NCBI GenBank assembly: GCA_032209605.1
Contig: JASFXZ010000003.1
Coordinates: 28,980,762-29,044,761 of the forward strand
Length of the DNA: 64,000 nt
Direction of reading: 5' to 3'
Source of the DNA: Mactromeris polynyma
Lineage: Eukaryota > Mollusca > Bivalvia > Venerida > Mactridae
Positions 22,390 to 34,749 of this stretch are shown one piece after another; within the stretch, counting starts at the first letter, position 1, and each line of letters begins with the position of its first letter. The notes under the pieces are model-generated. The model searched no databases. It was not told where the DNA came from and was given only the letters and a program-made list of their open reading frames with translations. A program made the position numbers and the translations under genes.

Positions 22390-23620
22390 ACTGAATACTA
22401 GAACGTAGTTCACAACATGAATCGCGAATTGCGAACCACATATTAACTTCCAATATATGTAACCGCTACTTGCCTGCTTGTATCAAACTACTTTACAAAA
22501 ACAATGAGTACATATCCTCCCGTCGTGTGGTTGCTTATTAATTAACGTATTATACATTTAATTAGCCAATAATTGCCTACTCACAGGTGTGTATAATCTG
22601 TCAGAGTCTTTCAGATCTTACCAAGTCATATTCAAGCTAATTCAGCGTCAATTGAATTATGCTCACATAAATTGTATAAACAAAGCTATATAATGACACG
22701 GAATGATTGTTTACAATCGACCACAAAAGGCGATAACTAATTTAAACTAAAACTACAATACAAATCTACTCATGACATCAGGTCGCGATTCATCATGAAA
22801 TCCATCAAACTAAAGGAAACATAGCTGTGATCATTGGTAGTGAATTTGTTTTAATGGTATGCACTTGAATTGTATTGAAAACTGGAAATGGAGGAAAGAA
22901 AAACAAAAAAAAACGCTAGTAATATACATGTATAGTTAAACTTGCCTACAAAGGACAGTTATTTGAATAACACTTGGATATAAGGAACACGTGTACATTT
23001 CGCTTTCAAATCTTTATAAATATAGTGAACAATTGATGCAAAGAACATTTTTTCAAGGTCCAAGAGTGTGGTCTTTATAAATAAGTTTTTGTTACACCAA
23101 CTCATCAATATACAATTATACATTAAAGTGTAGACACATATATAAATGGATATACACAATTAAATTATTGTAGAATTTGGTAAACACTATAGGCTGTTGG
23201 TACATTTGTATACCAAGGTCACATTTCATGATGGTTCGTGACGGAATGTGTTGCCCTGTTCCTTTCCTTCCTACAGACGTCATAGCTTTTAATTAATCGA
23301 ACGGTTCAATCTATAGGTAAATGTCGTATGTTAATATTTCACAATTAATAAGCGACGTTTGTTTTGATGGAATATTACAACCTTGTTTCAAATATCATTC
23401 ACTACTATAATGTTGTGCCTATAAACACTTGATAGTTATGATACATTGTATTTATAAAATAAACATGTGAAATAGAGTCTATACGGCACAAAATAAGCAT
23501 AGGCACGGAATAGAGGTGGGAAATATATAATGTACATGAATCTAAATTTAGAAGGGATGGCGTCGCTATGTTGAATGAAATGTTATGATATTGTTAACAT
23601 TGAAATAGGAAGAGGTCAAT
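22390..23620. other. Non-coding stretch
   Basis: No gene or repeat recognised. Confidence 0.4.
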
Positions 23621-23629
23621 GAGGTACTG

Positions 23630-24085
23630 GATATTTTAAAAACAAATCATGACAAAGTTACTTGACTTTGAATATTTCCTCATCTAAATAGAACAAAATA
23701 GTGTACAAAGTTTCACAGTTTAACTGTGACTCATTTCAAACAAGAAATACCAAAATTGGTTTACACAAAAAAAACAATTACGGAGGGCTTTCCATTCTAG
23801 AGCAAATATTTACAGAGTTATCGTTCTTGTCCTGCATACTCCGCTAGTAATAATTAAGCAGTGCGCCAAGTTTGACGACCATATGTCATGTACGTGTAGT
23901 GAAATTAAATGGACCTGAACAATAATGATTAACCAAATGCTTTGAATGAATTAATATGAAAAGGGAACATACATCCACTAAAAAACGTTACAGAGTTATC
24001 GTTCCTACCTTACATACAACTTTAGTGATGATTAAAAAGTATGCCAAGTTTGAAGACACTATGTTTCATCATTCATATTAGAATT
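23630..24085. repeat. Diverged tandem of a CAGAGTTATCGTTC repeat
   Basis: Two or three loosely similar units share ACAGAGTTATCGTTC, TACATAC and GCCAAGTTTGA blocks (near 23812-23880 and 23990-24050), with a weaker copy around 23650-23720. This matches the style of dispersed molluscan repeats but is too diverged to delimit. Confidence 0.4.
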
Positions 24086-24149
24086 TGACCTAAATAAAAA
24101 GTTTATTAAAATCAAGAATGCCGACACTGACGTTGATGATCAACTGCTA

Positions 24150-24465
24150 TTCATTTTTTTTGGCGCAGCCGTACTAATATGGTTTTGCCATTTGCATTAT
24201 CAGTGTTGTGTAAACTAATCAAATCTTAAGTCTATCACCAAGGCAATTTCTCTTCAACCGAACAACGTTTGGAACCTTGACGTGGATTGGTTAACCTTTC
24301 GATAAAAGGTAAGTTACCTTAACGAAATTTCAGTGAATTTTACCGAAATCCATTTTGGATCTGGAGTGACCAGCAATCATAACATCTCGGCATTTTTTAT
24401 GTTGCACAACAAATCTTAACCTTCAAATTGCGCCGACCATCTTTTTTCAAGATATTTCTTGTTTA
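24150..24465 (+). repeat. Dispersed repeat family C, copy 1
   Basis: About 315 bp matching 39650-39960 (inverted) and 41275-41555 (direct). Shared landmarks are GCGCAGCCGTACTAATATGG, CTCTTCAACCGAACAACGTT, TCTGGAGTGACCAGCAATC and CTTCAAATTGCGCCGACCAT. It is non-coding and internally palindromic around the AAATTCACCGAAAT segment. The mechanism of spread is unknown. Confidence 0.75.
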
Positions 24466-24469
24466 AATC

Positions 24470-25570
24470 TGAAGAGCTAATAGTTTAATTGATATATACG
24501 AGTATAATCTATAATTATTCAGTTCACAAGCAGCAAGTTGTTTATGGCATTACGTTATGTCACGTGATGATAGAATAGTTTAATGCTTGACATGTGTGAG
24601 GAATCAAAGACTACATTCATTCCATAAGTTATGGCGATAGCTAAATTATTATATACATCATAAATGTTATCATTATTCTTCATTTATGTAATATATCTAA
24701 TACACATGAGCCAATCAGCAGGTGTGGGCTGGTAGTACGTTTATTTATTAAGACAAAGTGATAATTACATTAAGTTATAGAGGAAGACCTAAATAGAATA
24801 ACAATGTGTGTATTGTAAACATTTATAAAATGTTTGATAATCGATATAATTGTTGTATGACATTAGGATGGTGAAGAAATAACCTTAACATGCTATATAT
24901 CATGCCGGTACGCTTATAATACACTAATCCTCAACGATACGTGTTATTTACAAACATATCATAAATAGATTTTGCGCGAGTCAAAATAAACTCGGAGTGG
25001 GCAAGGTTTCTTTAAAATGGATATTTCAATACAGTTTAGCAAAGAATTCTGGTCCTTTTCAGATGCGAAGTTATGGCATCATCTTAAGCTATGTCGTTCT
25101 ACAAGTTACCCCTTTTCACAAAGCTTATTGGTCGAAGGAAACGCGTAAAAAGGGCTGCTTTGTCAGTTTATAAACCATGAACACATCTCACAGTTCACGC
25201 AGGTATCACGTTATCGTTGGGGTATAATATTCACTCTAACCCGATGAAGTGATATATCAAGGGTTATATAGACTGGACAGTATGACAAGCTAGAGTACAT
25301 CTACTACAATAAGGGGTTTTGAGTACAGTACAGTAGTATGTTCCACCATATACACCATTTACTTATATGACTTGTCCTATGGATTACACCCACAAACTAT
25401 GTATTTGCAGAAACATGGGCATTCCTAGAAGACATATAGCGTCGCAGAAAAAGGCAATACAATTGGCGAGTATTGTTCGGATGACGTCGAAACACACAAT
25501 TTGACTGTCAGCCATCACCTGGTGTCTCAAAACTCTGTTAACATCAATACTGTCTGTAACCTAACGATAG
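24470..25570. other. Non-coding stretch
   Basis: No gene or repeat recognised before the 48-bp minisatellite. Confidence 0.4.
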
Positions 25571-25571
25571 A

Positions 25572-26312
25572 TAGAGGTCTGACCAGCGCACATGGTTCAT
25601 ATACGTACTGTGTCACACATAGAGGTCTGGTCAGCTCACGTGGCTCATATACGTACTGTGTCACACATAGAGGTCTGACCAGCTCACGTGGTTCATATAC
25701 GTACTGTGTCACACATAGAGGTCTGGTCAGCTCACGTGGTTCATATACGTACTGTGTCACACATAGAGGTCTGACCAGCTCACGTGAATCATCTACGTAC
25801 TGTGTCACACATAGAGGTCTGACCAGCTCACGTGAATCATCTACGTACTGTGTCACACATAGAGGTCTGACCAGCTCACGTGAATCATCTACGTACTGTG
25901 TCACACATAGAGGTCTGACCAGCTCACGTGAATCATCTACGTACTGTGTCACACATAGAGGTCTGACCAGCTCACGTGAATCATCTACGTACTGTGTCAC
26001 GCATAGAGGTCTGACCAGCTCACGTGAATCATCTACGTACTGTGTCACACATAGAGGTCTGACCAGCTCACGTGAATCATCTACGTACTGTGTCACACAT
26101 AGAGGTCTGACCAGCTCACGTGAATCATCTACGTACTGTGTCACACATAGAGGTCTGACCAGCTCACGTAAATCATCTACGTACTGTGTCACACATAGAG
26201 GTCTGACCAGCTCACGTGAATCATCTACGTACTGTGTCACACATAGAGGTCTGACCAGCTCACGTGAATCATCTACGTACTGTGTCACACATAGAGGTCT
26301 GACCAGCTCACG
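25572..26312 (+). repeat. 48-bp minisatellite, 15 copies plus a partial, with E-box in most units
   Basis: Unit begins ACACATAGAGGTCTGACCAG, then CTCACGTGAATCATCTACGT and ACTGTGTC. Four left-hand units carry the GGTTCATATACG version and eleven carry GAATCATCTACG. CACGTG is present in 13 of 15 units, ten as the palindrome TCACGTGA. Because 48 is a multiple of three and the unit lacks stops, long open frames arise on both strands (278 and 253 codons). These are artefacts of periodicity, not genes. Confidence 0.97.
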
Positions 26313-26339
26313 TTCTTGTGTTGAAAAGCCGTTGTAGGC

Positions 26340-29300
26340 TATTTACATTTTTTCGAATGGTTTATGGATAATTACTTCTACTGGGGCAATTTTCAAGTGG
26401 CAAGTATCCTTCAAATGCGTCACAATGATTAAACTACGTTCCTTGAACAGAGCTTGGTCAATGAAATAACTACAAACAAACGATACTATGTACGAGAAGA
26501 TATTCGGAGTTATTCAAAATCAAACATTTGTTACTGAGATTTATCGATCTGATAGGACTATTTTTACTCATTATGTTTTCTACTTCTCCTGTCTGCTTGT
26601 AACGAAGCAATTATATCACAAGTTCATCCATACAAACAATTACATCTAATTAAACACTTATTTATATTTCAACCATCTGCTGCCTTTGTTTCAGTATTTG
26701 TAAATCTTTAATTTATGGACTTAATTGTCTTCTATATCAAACAAGCGAAACCACATTTTTTATCAAATCTGTAACAATATGTTACCTTTTGTAACAATCT
26801 TATAATAGTGATGATGACTTAAATGATGATATATGTTTTTAGCTTTAAGAGCAAAGTACAATATGTTGTAGTTTTTTTCAGGTTGATGACTTTCTTGATG
26901 TCCCGAGATGACTAGATTCTTTGCTGCGAAAATATACTGGTCAAATACACTTACCTAGCATCTTCTGATAATTTTGTTTGAAGTAACCTATAATATATAT
27001 CCGATTCAAATCAATTGATCAATCGAAACAAATTGAGGTTAACCTGCCATATCTACGTCCCTCCTTTCTGATGACGTCATAATGCAATGAAGATTCTCAA
27101 AATACAAAATGGCGGGTTAACTCTTTTGACCAGTACATTTTACACTTACACCGATACGAAATAATGTAACATCTCTGACACTCAACCTGTTCGTTAAGTA
27201 ATTCGATGGTTCAAGGCAAGACTATCGTAACTCGTATGTATACATATAGGAGTTACGACAGTCTTGCAATGAATCCTCGGTATGTGATATATAATTGGGT
27301 ATAGCGATACATGGAAAAAGTATTTCTAAGTATTACTTTGCCCTAGAGGGTAGACTATTTAATCCTTTATTTAGAATTGCAAATTGCTTTTGCATTCCGT
27401 CGTATACGCGGACAAGACGGATGGCAGATAATAAAATTAAGATAAAAGTTAAAATCATATATATATAAGATGAAGAAAGTTCAATATTCAAACATCGGGG
27501 TTTTATATACTAAATAACAAAACAACCTTATATTCTCCTCAACTAATGAGTTCGTTCACATTAACAGAAATAACAGCTAACAAAAGTCGGTGAATTACGA
27601 GATCACATCGTTACTTTTGGTTAATCAAGGATAAAGTATCAATGGTTATCTGACAAAGGTCGACAAAGTATATCTTGATATTAATTAGTACATCGTTAAT
27701 ATGAAAAATGCGTTTTTCTGTCTTTTATGATCCATTTTAAAAGGTATTTTAAGGATTAATTGATTCAGCTTTTCTTGATGAAGCAGATATCTTGACTTAT
27801 CCATTAGTTCTTTAACAGTGTTGCAGTGATTTTGTATACACATGATCGCCTTATGTAAGCAGTAGAGTTGTCACATGAATAAATCATTCACAATCACTTT
27901 TATAACCGATTATATCGCGACAAATTGCAGACAAAGTGGATGTAATTGAAATAACTCGAGTTCATGCAGAGACAGTCACGAAAATGGCTAAACTGTCGAC
28001 GATAGCATCATCGTTGTCGTCTATCAGAGAAGCTGTTTGCAAAGTTTGTATTTAACACCGATGGTGGTACGGGTAATAAGCGTGAATATGGGCCAATAAA
28101 AGTGATTTATAATGAGTTAATACTTTTGTTCTTCTTGCATTTATCCTGTAACACGACATGCACGAGTAACTGGTAAAACACACGACCAATTAGTTGACAA
28201 TATTATAGTTACACAGAGCCCCACAGTCTCCGAGACGGTTTTGTTTGTTGACATTATGACTTATAATCTCTTTATGATAACCAGACAAACATATTCTTAA
28301 AAGCAAAATTCGATTAAAAATGTAGAATTATTGGATTTATGGAACCCAAAACGTTTCTTCAAAGACTATTCTGGAATGAATTATGAAGATAAATAGTTGT
28401 TGTCAGTGGACGGGTTAAACACCGGTGCGAATAAATCGAATGTATCGGCGTCATGATACTTGGTGTGTTGCTCTTCCCTGAGTGAAACCCCAGATGACAA
28501 TACGTTTAACATATTTGTTGCCGCATATAAATAACTGATTAGCAAATGGGACTGTCGGAGCAATTAAACTGTGGGCGCCACGGCAAACATACGTATCACC
28601 TATGCTCTTTCTGACCGTTACTAACTGGCGTTCAAAACTGTTACGTGAAGGGATGTATTTGATTAATTATTTTGATGGTCAAATGTAACTATTATCAGTG
28701 TCATATTTCTCCATAGTTTGATCAGAGACCCGTGAATGTGATACCATCTTCGCTGTAGTGAAAGCCAATTTAATTTACCCCAAAAATGCCATACTCGATA
28801 TAATTTAACACTAACACATATACATATCATTTAAATTAACGGGGAATATTAAAATATGGTTGTTCAGTACTTGAACACAGTGGTAGAAAAACAATAAATT
28901 AAAACCCTGTGCCCATAGTTTGAATCATTTCAAAATTGTAATGTTACGGATAATTTAATTGGTCGAAATATTGATAAGTAAGTTTTATTTTCAGTGAAGT
29001 AACCGACCGCCCAAGATGTCGTCATCTAACATACTCTAACACAATTATTACTATAATAAATATTGATTTACGGTGATTATATACCTTAGATCTTTTATTC
29101 AGACTCCAGGTTCGAGCAGTGTAAGTGGCGGAGTTTGGCGTCGTGGTGTAGGATTGGTTTGTCTCGCACACAGTCTAGGTAGGAAAGTGAGATTTACGAG
29201 TTGTCAACATAATGATTATTTAATTTGAATGTGATCGTTAAGTAAAATAAACTTGTTGACGATATTCTCTCTTCCTCCTCAGTCATTGTTTAGTTGATAA

Positions 29301-29530
29301 TTATGTCCTAATTATACTTAAAGATGTTCATTTCAGCAAGTTTTTGCTTCATCAACCAAGTATTATTAACTCTCATCAAGTCTTGTCTGCCTGACTGTAC
29401 TTGAAGTCACCAATCAAAGCTATAACTTTATTATAGATATAAAATAATTTTATACATAACCAGGTACATGTAGTAATATATAACATATTATATGTATACA
29501 AATAAGGACGTTTTTATGAAAGAACGTCCC
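26340..29530. other. Non-coding stretch
   Basis: About 3.2 kb of AT-rich DNA. Apart from the hairpin at 27216-27267 nothing was recognised. Confidence 0.4.
27216..27267. other. 18-bp-stem inverted repeat (hairpin)
   Basis: GCAAGACTATCGTAACTC and GAGTTACGACAGTCTTGC are reverse complements with one mismatch, separated by a 16-nt loop. Weaker pairing extends outward (GGTTCA / TGAATCC) for roughly ten more bases. It could be a small RNA precursor or just a DNA palindrome. Confidence 0.6.
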
Positions 29531-29535
29531 ATTGT

Positions 29536-29742
29536 CAAGACAGGATATATTTGCGTAACCGTCATGTTACTGCCACTGAAAGCGTTCTAAATACGGTAGG
29601 ATATCATAATCGCCGTATTCACCCCAAGACTGCGAGAAATCGTTTGCGCGAGGCTGGTCAGCTCGTTCACGCCGCGCGCTTAGTATGGCTTGGGTGGCGG
29701 CACATGTACCTAGACGCTTGCATCATTGAGAAAGAAAGGTAG
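29536..29742 (+). pseudogene. Tc1-like transposase fragment
   Basis: Frame reads QDRIYLRNRHVTATESVLNT, then RRIHPKTARNRLREAGQL, matching the linker and HTH region of Tc1-like transposases (R-x-RIHP-x-T-x-RNRLRE-G-L). It then jumps to WRHMYLDACIIEKER, which corresponds to a later part of the DDE domain, so an internal deletion is implied before the stop. Flanking sequence (ERPIV upstream, GYGPGRNLS downstream) is also element-like but out of frame. No terminal repeats were found. Confidence 0.7.
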
Positions 29743-29749
29743 ATCGGTT

Positions 29750-31860
29750 ATGGTCCAGGGAGGAATCTTTCATCGGTCTTTACAGTTACCCTCGCTCGGA
29801 TGATAAATGTTTACCATAGTAAGTAAACAGTTGTAAGAGACATGCTGTCGGTTAATTGGTACATCTGCATATTTAACGAAACGTATGATGTGAAATTTCA
29901 TGCGAGACTCATTTTATTCGATGACTTTTCACGTTTTCTTAACTTTCAAGTGCGAGGAGCAAATTGAATGATAATGATATCAAATGAATCTAGAATCGTG
30001 ACGCTTGCGGTTTTCAATAGATGTTATGTATACATTTGATGTTATCTTTGCCCAAGTGAGGTTACAATTTACAATAAATTATCATTATATTGCTATATAA
30101 ACTATGACGACATTGCAAAAATCAAACAAATTGTGCATTATTTCTCTGCATTGGTTGCTCTGAGATTGACAGCTTTATTAATGATAATTACGTAAACCGT
30201 TATAATATTATTGCACGGCGTCAATAATGTATTTTAATAATATTATTTTAATCTTTGATTTGTGGAGTATGAGAATTTAATTGATGCATGTTAGATATTC
30301 TGATTGGATTTTGTCGAGTTGGTGTGGACCACACATTTGGATAGAACGGACGGTCTGATAGATTTTTCTTTGATGAAAAAATTGTTATGCTCAGTACTTT
30401 ACATTAGTGAGTATTTTAATTATCAAAATCTTAAAATATTTAGTGATTTCAGATTAAATTCTTTTATTTCTTCCCCTTATTAAATGAATTCAGGTGACTT
30501 GAAATAATCGCATTTGTATCAATTATGAGTAACAGTCTCAACAAATTCTTTCTTTTTTATCGAATCAATTTATTAAGTATCGCAGCACATAATGTTATAA
30601 TCAAACTAATGAGTGAAATTAATAATATCAGTTTTCTTTGATGGTATTGCTAATCAGGTTACAATCATACTAATAGTGTATTAACTCCAAGTACCTGTAA
30701 TACATTAATTGTCATCCACATTCCGTCATTTAGTTCCATTAAACCAATTACTGATCAAAATATTAAATGTTTCATGGTTGATTTATTTAACTTTTAAGGA
30801 AATCATTTAAAACGTTCCTAAGCACTGAATCCGTGTATATATATTGCTTTGTACTAAATCGCACCATTTCCCTAATACAGACATACCATCACCTAACTAT
30901 TGTCGTCAGGAATATAATAGTAGTGCTCCAAGTCGATCTACAGCATCCGATGAGAGATTATGCAAACCATTAAATACTAATTTGTGAAATATTGAGCAAT
31001 TAGTTTCCAATAATAATAAAAACGCTCGGTTTCTATCTGTTCGCGATAATGTATTTTAATGAGATAAAATATCACAAAAGGTACTTTATCTGAAATTTTG
31101 AAAAAATATATTTTATTTGTACTGAAGTTGAAGCTTTATGTATAAATAATGCACATGAAATTACGCAATTTCAAATTTAATTTGACATTAAAAAGTGACA
31201 AAATACAAACAGCTTCTCACTGATTGAGACGTCAAATAAATAAAAAAGTTTAATGCAAAAAATGTAGAGTACATTATATCGTGTGATATCTTGATGAAAC
31301 GCTATAAAAATATATAAAACCCTTTTGATACGAGATTTTTTATGAATTTCAAATGCTTAATTACGGGTGGAATTTCTGGGTAGAAAATAATTCTCGGGTT
31401 TTATTGTGTTTATTAAATTATATAAAATAGGCAGGTGTTTAAAATATAACGTTGAAATTCAACATAAAACGTATAATTTTATTTCTAGAAATTATCCAAT
31501 GAAACTTTAATCTTGACGATATCTCATATAAATCTAGGTGAATTGAAAGGGATATTATTGTAATAAAACGGTTTATGGAAATGATGAACTATTGATGTTT
31601 ATGTATTATTACTATTTTACACAAGTGTGGTGTTAATCAAATGTGTTTATACAATGATTGTGTCAATATTTCCCATCCTACAGAATGAAGCACTCTTGTC
31701 CATCCATCAACCATCTGACAAAGGTGTTATATCCGCTCATGTGAATCCATTATCCAGATGTCTGGATATTTAAATGGCCCTTAAAATGGACAAGAGTGAC
31801 ACGAAGCCCGCCTGCTTCACTTCCAATATTTTTGTAAACATACAATTCGTATTACAATAC
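29750..31860. other. AT-rich non-coding stretch
   Basis: No gene or repeat recognised in about 2.1 kb of very AT-rich sequence. Confidence 0.4.
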
Positions 31861-31865
31861 TCTGC

Positions 31866-32300
31866 CGACTAGTGATGGATAATCGGACAAATTTCATAAT
31901 CGATTATTGGATTGGTTTGAAAACTCATAATCGATCATCAAATCGGAATTATAATCGAAATATTTTTTTTTTGTGTAAAAATGTAATGCTGACGGTAGAG
32001 TTCATTTATAGAAGTTGATTTATCTCTTTGTAACTACATTTAACATCTATGGAGTTTTACATCACTCTTATGTCATAAGAACATTTTATCTTTTAATAAA
32101 TTTATTTTGTGTTTGCATGTTTATTTCGTATATTTGTATTCGACTGAAGAAATTGAAAACAATTGTATTTTATTTTCTATGTACAGATACGTACTTGTGT
32201 TTGATGTTAATAAAGATTTGGACTACAGCTTGAAGAATTTACATATGTCAAAAATGTAAAAAAAATCCGATTATAATCGATTATTGTAGTTCATAATCGC
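31866..32300 (+). mobile_element. Possible hAT-like non-autonomous element
   Basis: Left part starts CTAGTGATGGATAATCGG and is followed by repeated ATAATCGATTAT-type palindromes. The right part (near 32264-32300) again has CCGATTATAATCGATTATTG. hAT transposons often have CAGTGATGG-like ends and AATCGATTA subterminal repeats. The right terminal repeat and an 8-bp duplication are not evident. Confidence 0.35.
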
Positions 32301-32329
32301 TTTCAGATTAAGTGTGTAATCATAGAGCG

Positions 32330-32485
32330 AGAACAAGTTGCTACATAAGACAGTGCCTCCCCACACAGACCACCGGGAAATCAACAATCCATAAAACAGA
32401 AGGCATTTGAGGAGGCTCAAGCGTACATACGTAAGGAAACAGGGGCGAAAGGAATGGCCTGGCTGACCATAAGGAATAACTAGAA
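32330..32485 (+). repeat. Dispersed repeat family D, copy 1 (coding-like, broken)
   Basis: Matches 38775-38945 through AAGACAGTGCCTCCCCACRC, AACAATCCAYAAAACA, AGGAATGGCY and ACCAYAAGGAATAACTA. In the matching frame it reads KTVPPHTDHRE and then meets stops, so if the family was coding this copy is dead. Confidence 0.65.
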
Positions 32486-32749
32486 GAATCAAAGAGGAAA
32501 AAACCAACAACATATAATATGTACTAAAGCCAAATGTACAAATGTGTTTTACACCGTAGTAATATTTCAATGTTATATAGAATTTATAGAGTATCCAAAA
32601 CGAATGGTGTTGGGGTAATAATTTAAGTACAAATATTTTTAAAATCCGAATGAATATGCATAAGAAAAAACTACGGTAATCATCGAATATACAACGTCAT
32701 AGGATACAGAGTTTTGTACGAGTACAGTAATAAATACACTAAAACCTCA

Positions 32750-32835
32750 CTAAAAATCACATAAATATTAAGTCCACCTCAATATTAAGACCAGTTTCAA
32801 GGGTCCCAAGGGTGGTCTTATTATTGAGGTACATT
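32750..32835. mobile_element. MITE-like palindromic element (AATATTAAGACC family), copy 1
   Basis: Contains CTAAAACCTCACT on the left, CCACCTCAATATTAAGACCA internally and GGTGGTCTTATTATTGAGGT on the right, forming an imperfect inverted repeat. The same modules occur at 57425-57580. Confidence 0.6.
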
Positions 32836-32849
32836 TACATGTATATACA

Positions 32850-33210
32850 TTTCATGCACACAATCTGATTATAGGAACATCATGTACTTTGGTCACAATG
32901 TTCAGTACTTCAGTACATGGACAGATCTTCAATTTGTTCAATTTTGACTCAAGTCCGATAATTACATGTACATGTATGTCCTTGATTGACTCGCTTGTCA
33001 TATTTCTTGTGGGTGTCTTATTGTTCTTATACGACATATATCTCAGTGTCATATAAAATGTTGACTGTGACCATACATACCCTTATAATTACCAATATCA
33101 TTAAATCACAATATTTGAATGACGTTATTATTACCTGTATGGTTATTATTGTCAAATTATGATCAAACAATTTAGCATGATGTGTAATGCTCAAGTCACA
33201 AATGGCCTTA
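32850..33210. other. Non-coding stretch
   Basis: No recognised feature. Confidence 0.35.
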
Positions 33211-33656
33211 CACCTGTCTGCGGTGGGTCATGTCAAACAGTTTCTACATTGGCTACGTTTTTTTCTTGAAGGCACGAGGAGCACGGGGCTGCACGTCCAT
33301 CTTGCGGTAACTGCAAGGTTTGTTACTGGCACCAGATGCATATTTATTCTGCGGTGGCTGCAAGATCGCCGCACAACCAACGTACTTGCACTGTGCAAAC
33401 GAGACTAAGTGACCGCACACCTTACGGCAAACTTACGCTCGCTGTAGAGCTGAAGTACGCTCATATTGGCATGTACACCTTTTGCCTCGCAGTATACTTT
33501 TATATGGCCAGTCTAACCTGCGAAAAACATCATTCAGTCGCCTGTACTTATTAGAAGCAATACAACTAGAAATGTGTCCAAATGACACAGATGCCCCCAC
33601 TTGCAGCCTCAGTATCAACTTTCCCAAGTGAACAATTGTACTGATTATGGTGTTAA

Positions 33657-34140
33657 GTCAAGGGCCATAACTTTGCACTTACTTTGCGTAATCCCCAGGT
33701 GCACAACTATACATTCTTGGGAACATTCCTGTAAAGTTTTTATATATTTTTGGAGATACACGCCTCACAAGATTGCATGCTCTGTATACGCTATATTTTT
33801 AATTAGTCAAGGGCCATAACTTTGTACTTACTGGTCTTACCCAAACATGAATCCCAAAAGGTGCAAAATAAGACATACTTGTGAACATTCCTGTAACGTT
33901 TTATGACTATGGCTCATATACTTTCTGTGATATGAGTGACACAGGATTGCATATTCTGTACGCTATATTTTAACTAAGTCAAGGGCCATAAATTTGCACT
34001 TACTGGGCACAACCAAACATGAAACCCCAGGTGCACAACTACACAAGCTGGTGAACATTCCTGTAAAGTTTATGACTCCTGTAAAGTGTATGACTCTGGC
34101 TCATATTCTTTTGGAGATATGAGTGACACAAGACGGACAG
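33657..34140 (+). repeat. Three diverged ~150-170 bp tandem units (GTCAAGGGCCATAACTTTG)
   Basis: Units begin at 33657, 33806 and 33978. Each has GTCAAGGGCCATAACTTTG, CCCCAGGTGCACAACTA, GAACATTCCTGTAAAGTTT and a GAGATATGAGTGACACA-type segment. Two similar units lie inverted at 50800-51150. Confidence 0.8.
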
Positions 34141-34192
34141 TCAAACAGACAGGCGGACGGACGGACAAACAGACGGACAGACGGACAAGGGC
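34131..34192 (+). repeat. GACGGACA-type simple repeat
   Basis: Run of GACGGACAG, CAGACAGGCG and GACGGACGGACAAACAGACG motifs directly after the tandem units. The related repeat at 44570-44600 also ends in GACGGACAGACAGACG. Confidence 0.85.
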
Positions 34193-34749
34193 ACATCTAG
34201 AGTGAAGGTATAAAAAATGGGTCCTAACGGACGAAGCAGAAACTCAAAATCAAGTAGGGCGTCAGAGGAGAAGGAACTGGAGTCTGAGATCCAAAACCAG
34301 GAGGCAGAAACGCCTCTTGTGTTCCGACGCAATCGATGGGGTAAGATCGGACCCAGCATCCTCTAGACAGTGTTCTTGAAGCCGAAATTACTTCTTGTAC
34401 TCGCCTGGTATATATTAACACTCGAAATATCCGCACGTGACTCGACAAGGTCACGTACGTACTTCATGGAGCCATGCGGAGTGTGGAGAAGCACCTTGCC
34501 GTAAGTCAGTTACACGTCACCTGCACTGGATTGTACGTTCAACTTGCGGGTATTATGTAGGTGTTTCGTGCGGACCCTGTAAGACACGCACAAGGGCCCG
34601 TACGGCGAACGTAAGTTGCCTGTAAGATGTATGAACAGTTGCTACAGTCGTGTCTGATCGCAAAGAACCGTAGGGATTTGCCCGCTACCCGACCACAGCA
34701 GCGGAAACGTACGTGCAACAATTCGCACGATGAGTTGTGACCGAGGCTT

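Larger units (their letters stand above)
33215..34745. mobile_element. Composite repeat block with GC-rich CGTA-rich flanks
   Basis: GC-rich, CG- and CGTACG-rich blocks (33215-33490 and 34430-34745, with ACTTGCGG, CTTGCGGTAACTGC and CGCACAAGGGC motifs) flank a tandem of AAGGGCCATAACTTTG units and a GGAC simple repeat. Base composition is unlike the surrounding AT-rich DNA, which suggests one large inserted unit. No transposase frame was recognised; all open frames here are short and overlapping. Confidence 0.45.

Noticed and set aside
25501..26337. 278-codon plus-strand frame (and its minus-strand counterpart)
   Set aside because: Both are produced by a stop-free 48-bp tandem repeat; no independent coding evidence.
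33187..33627. Overlapping 60-75 codon frames on both strands
   Set aside because: Caused by locally high GC content in a repeat block; no consistent frame or domain.
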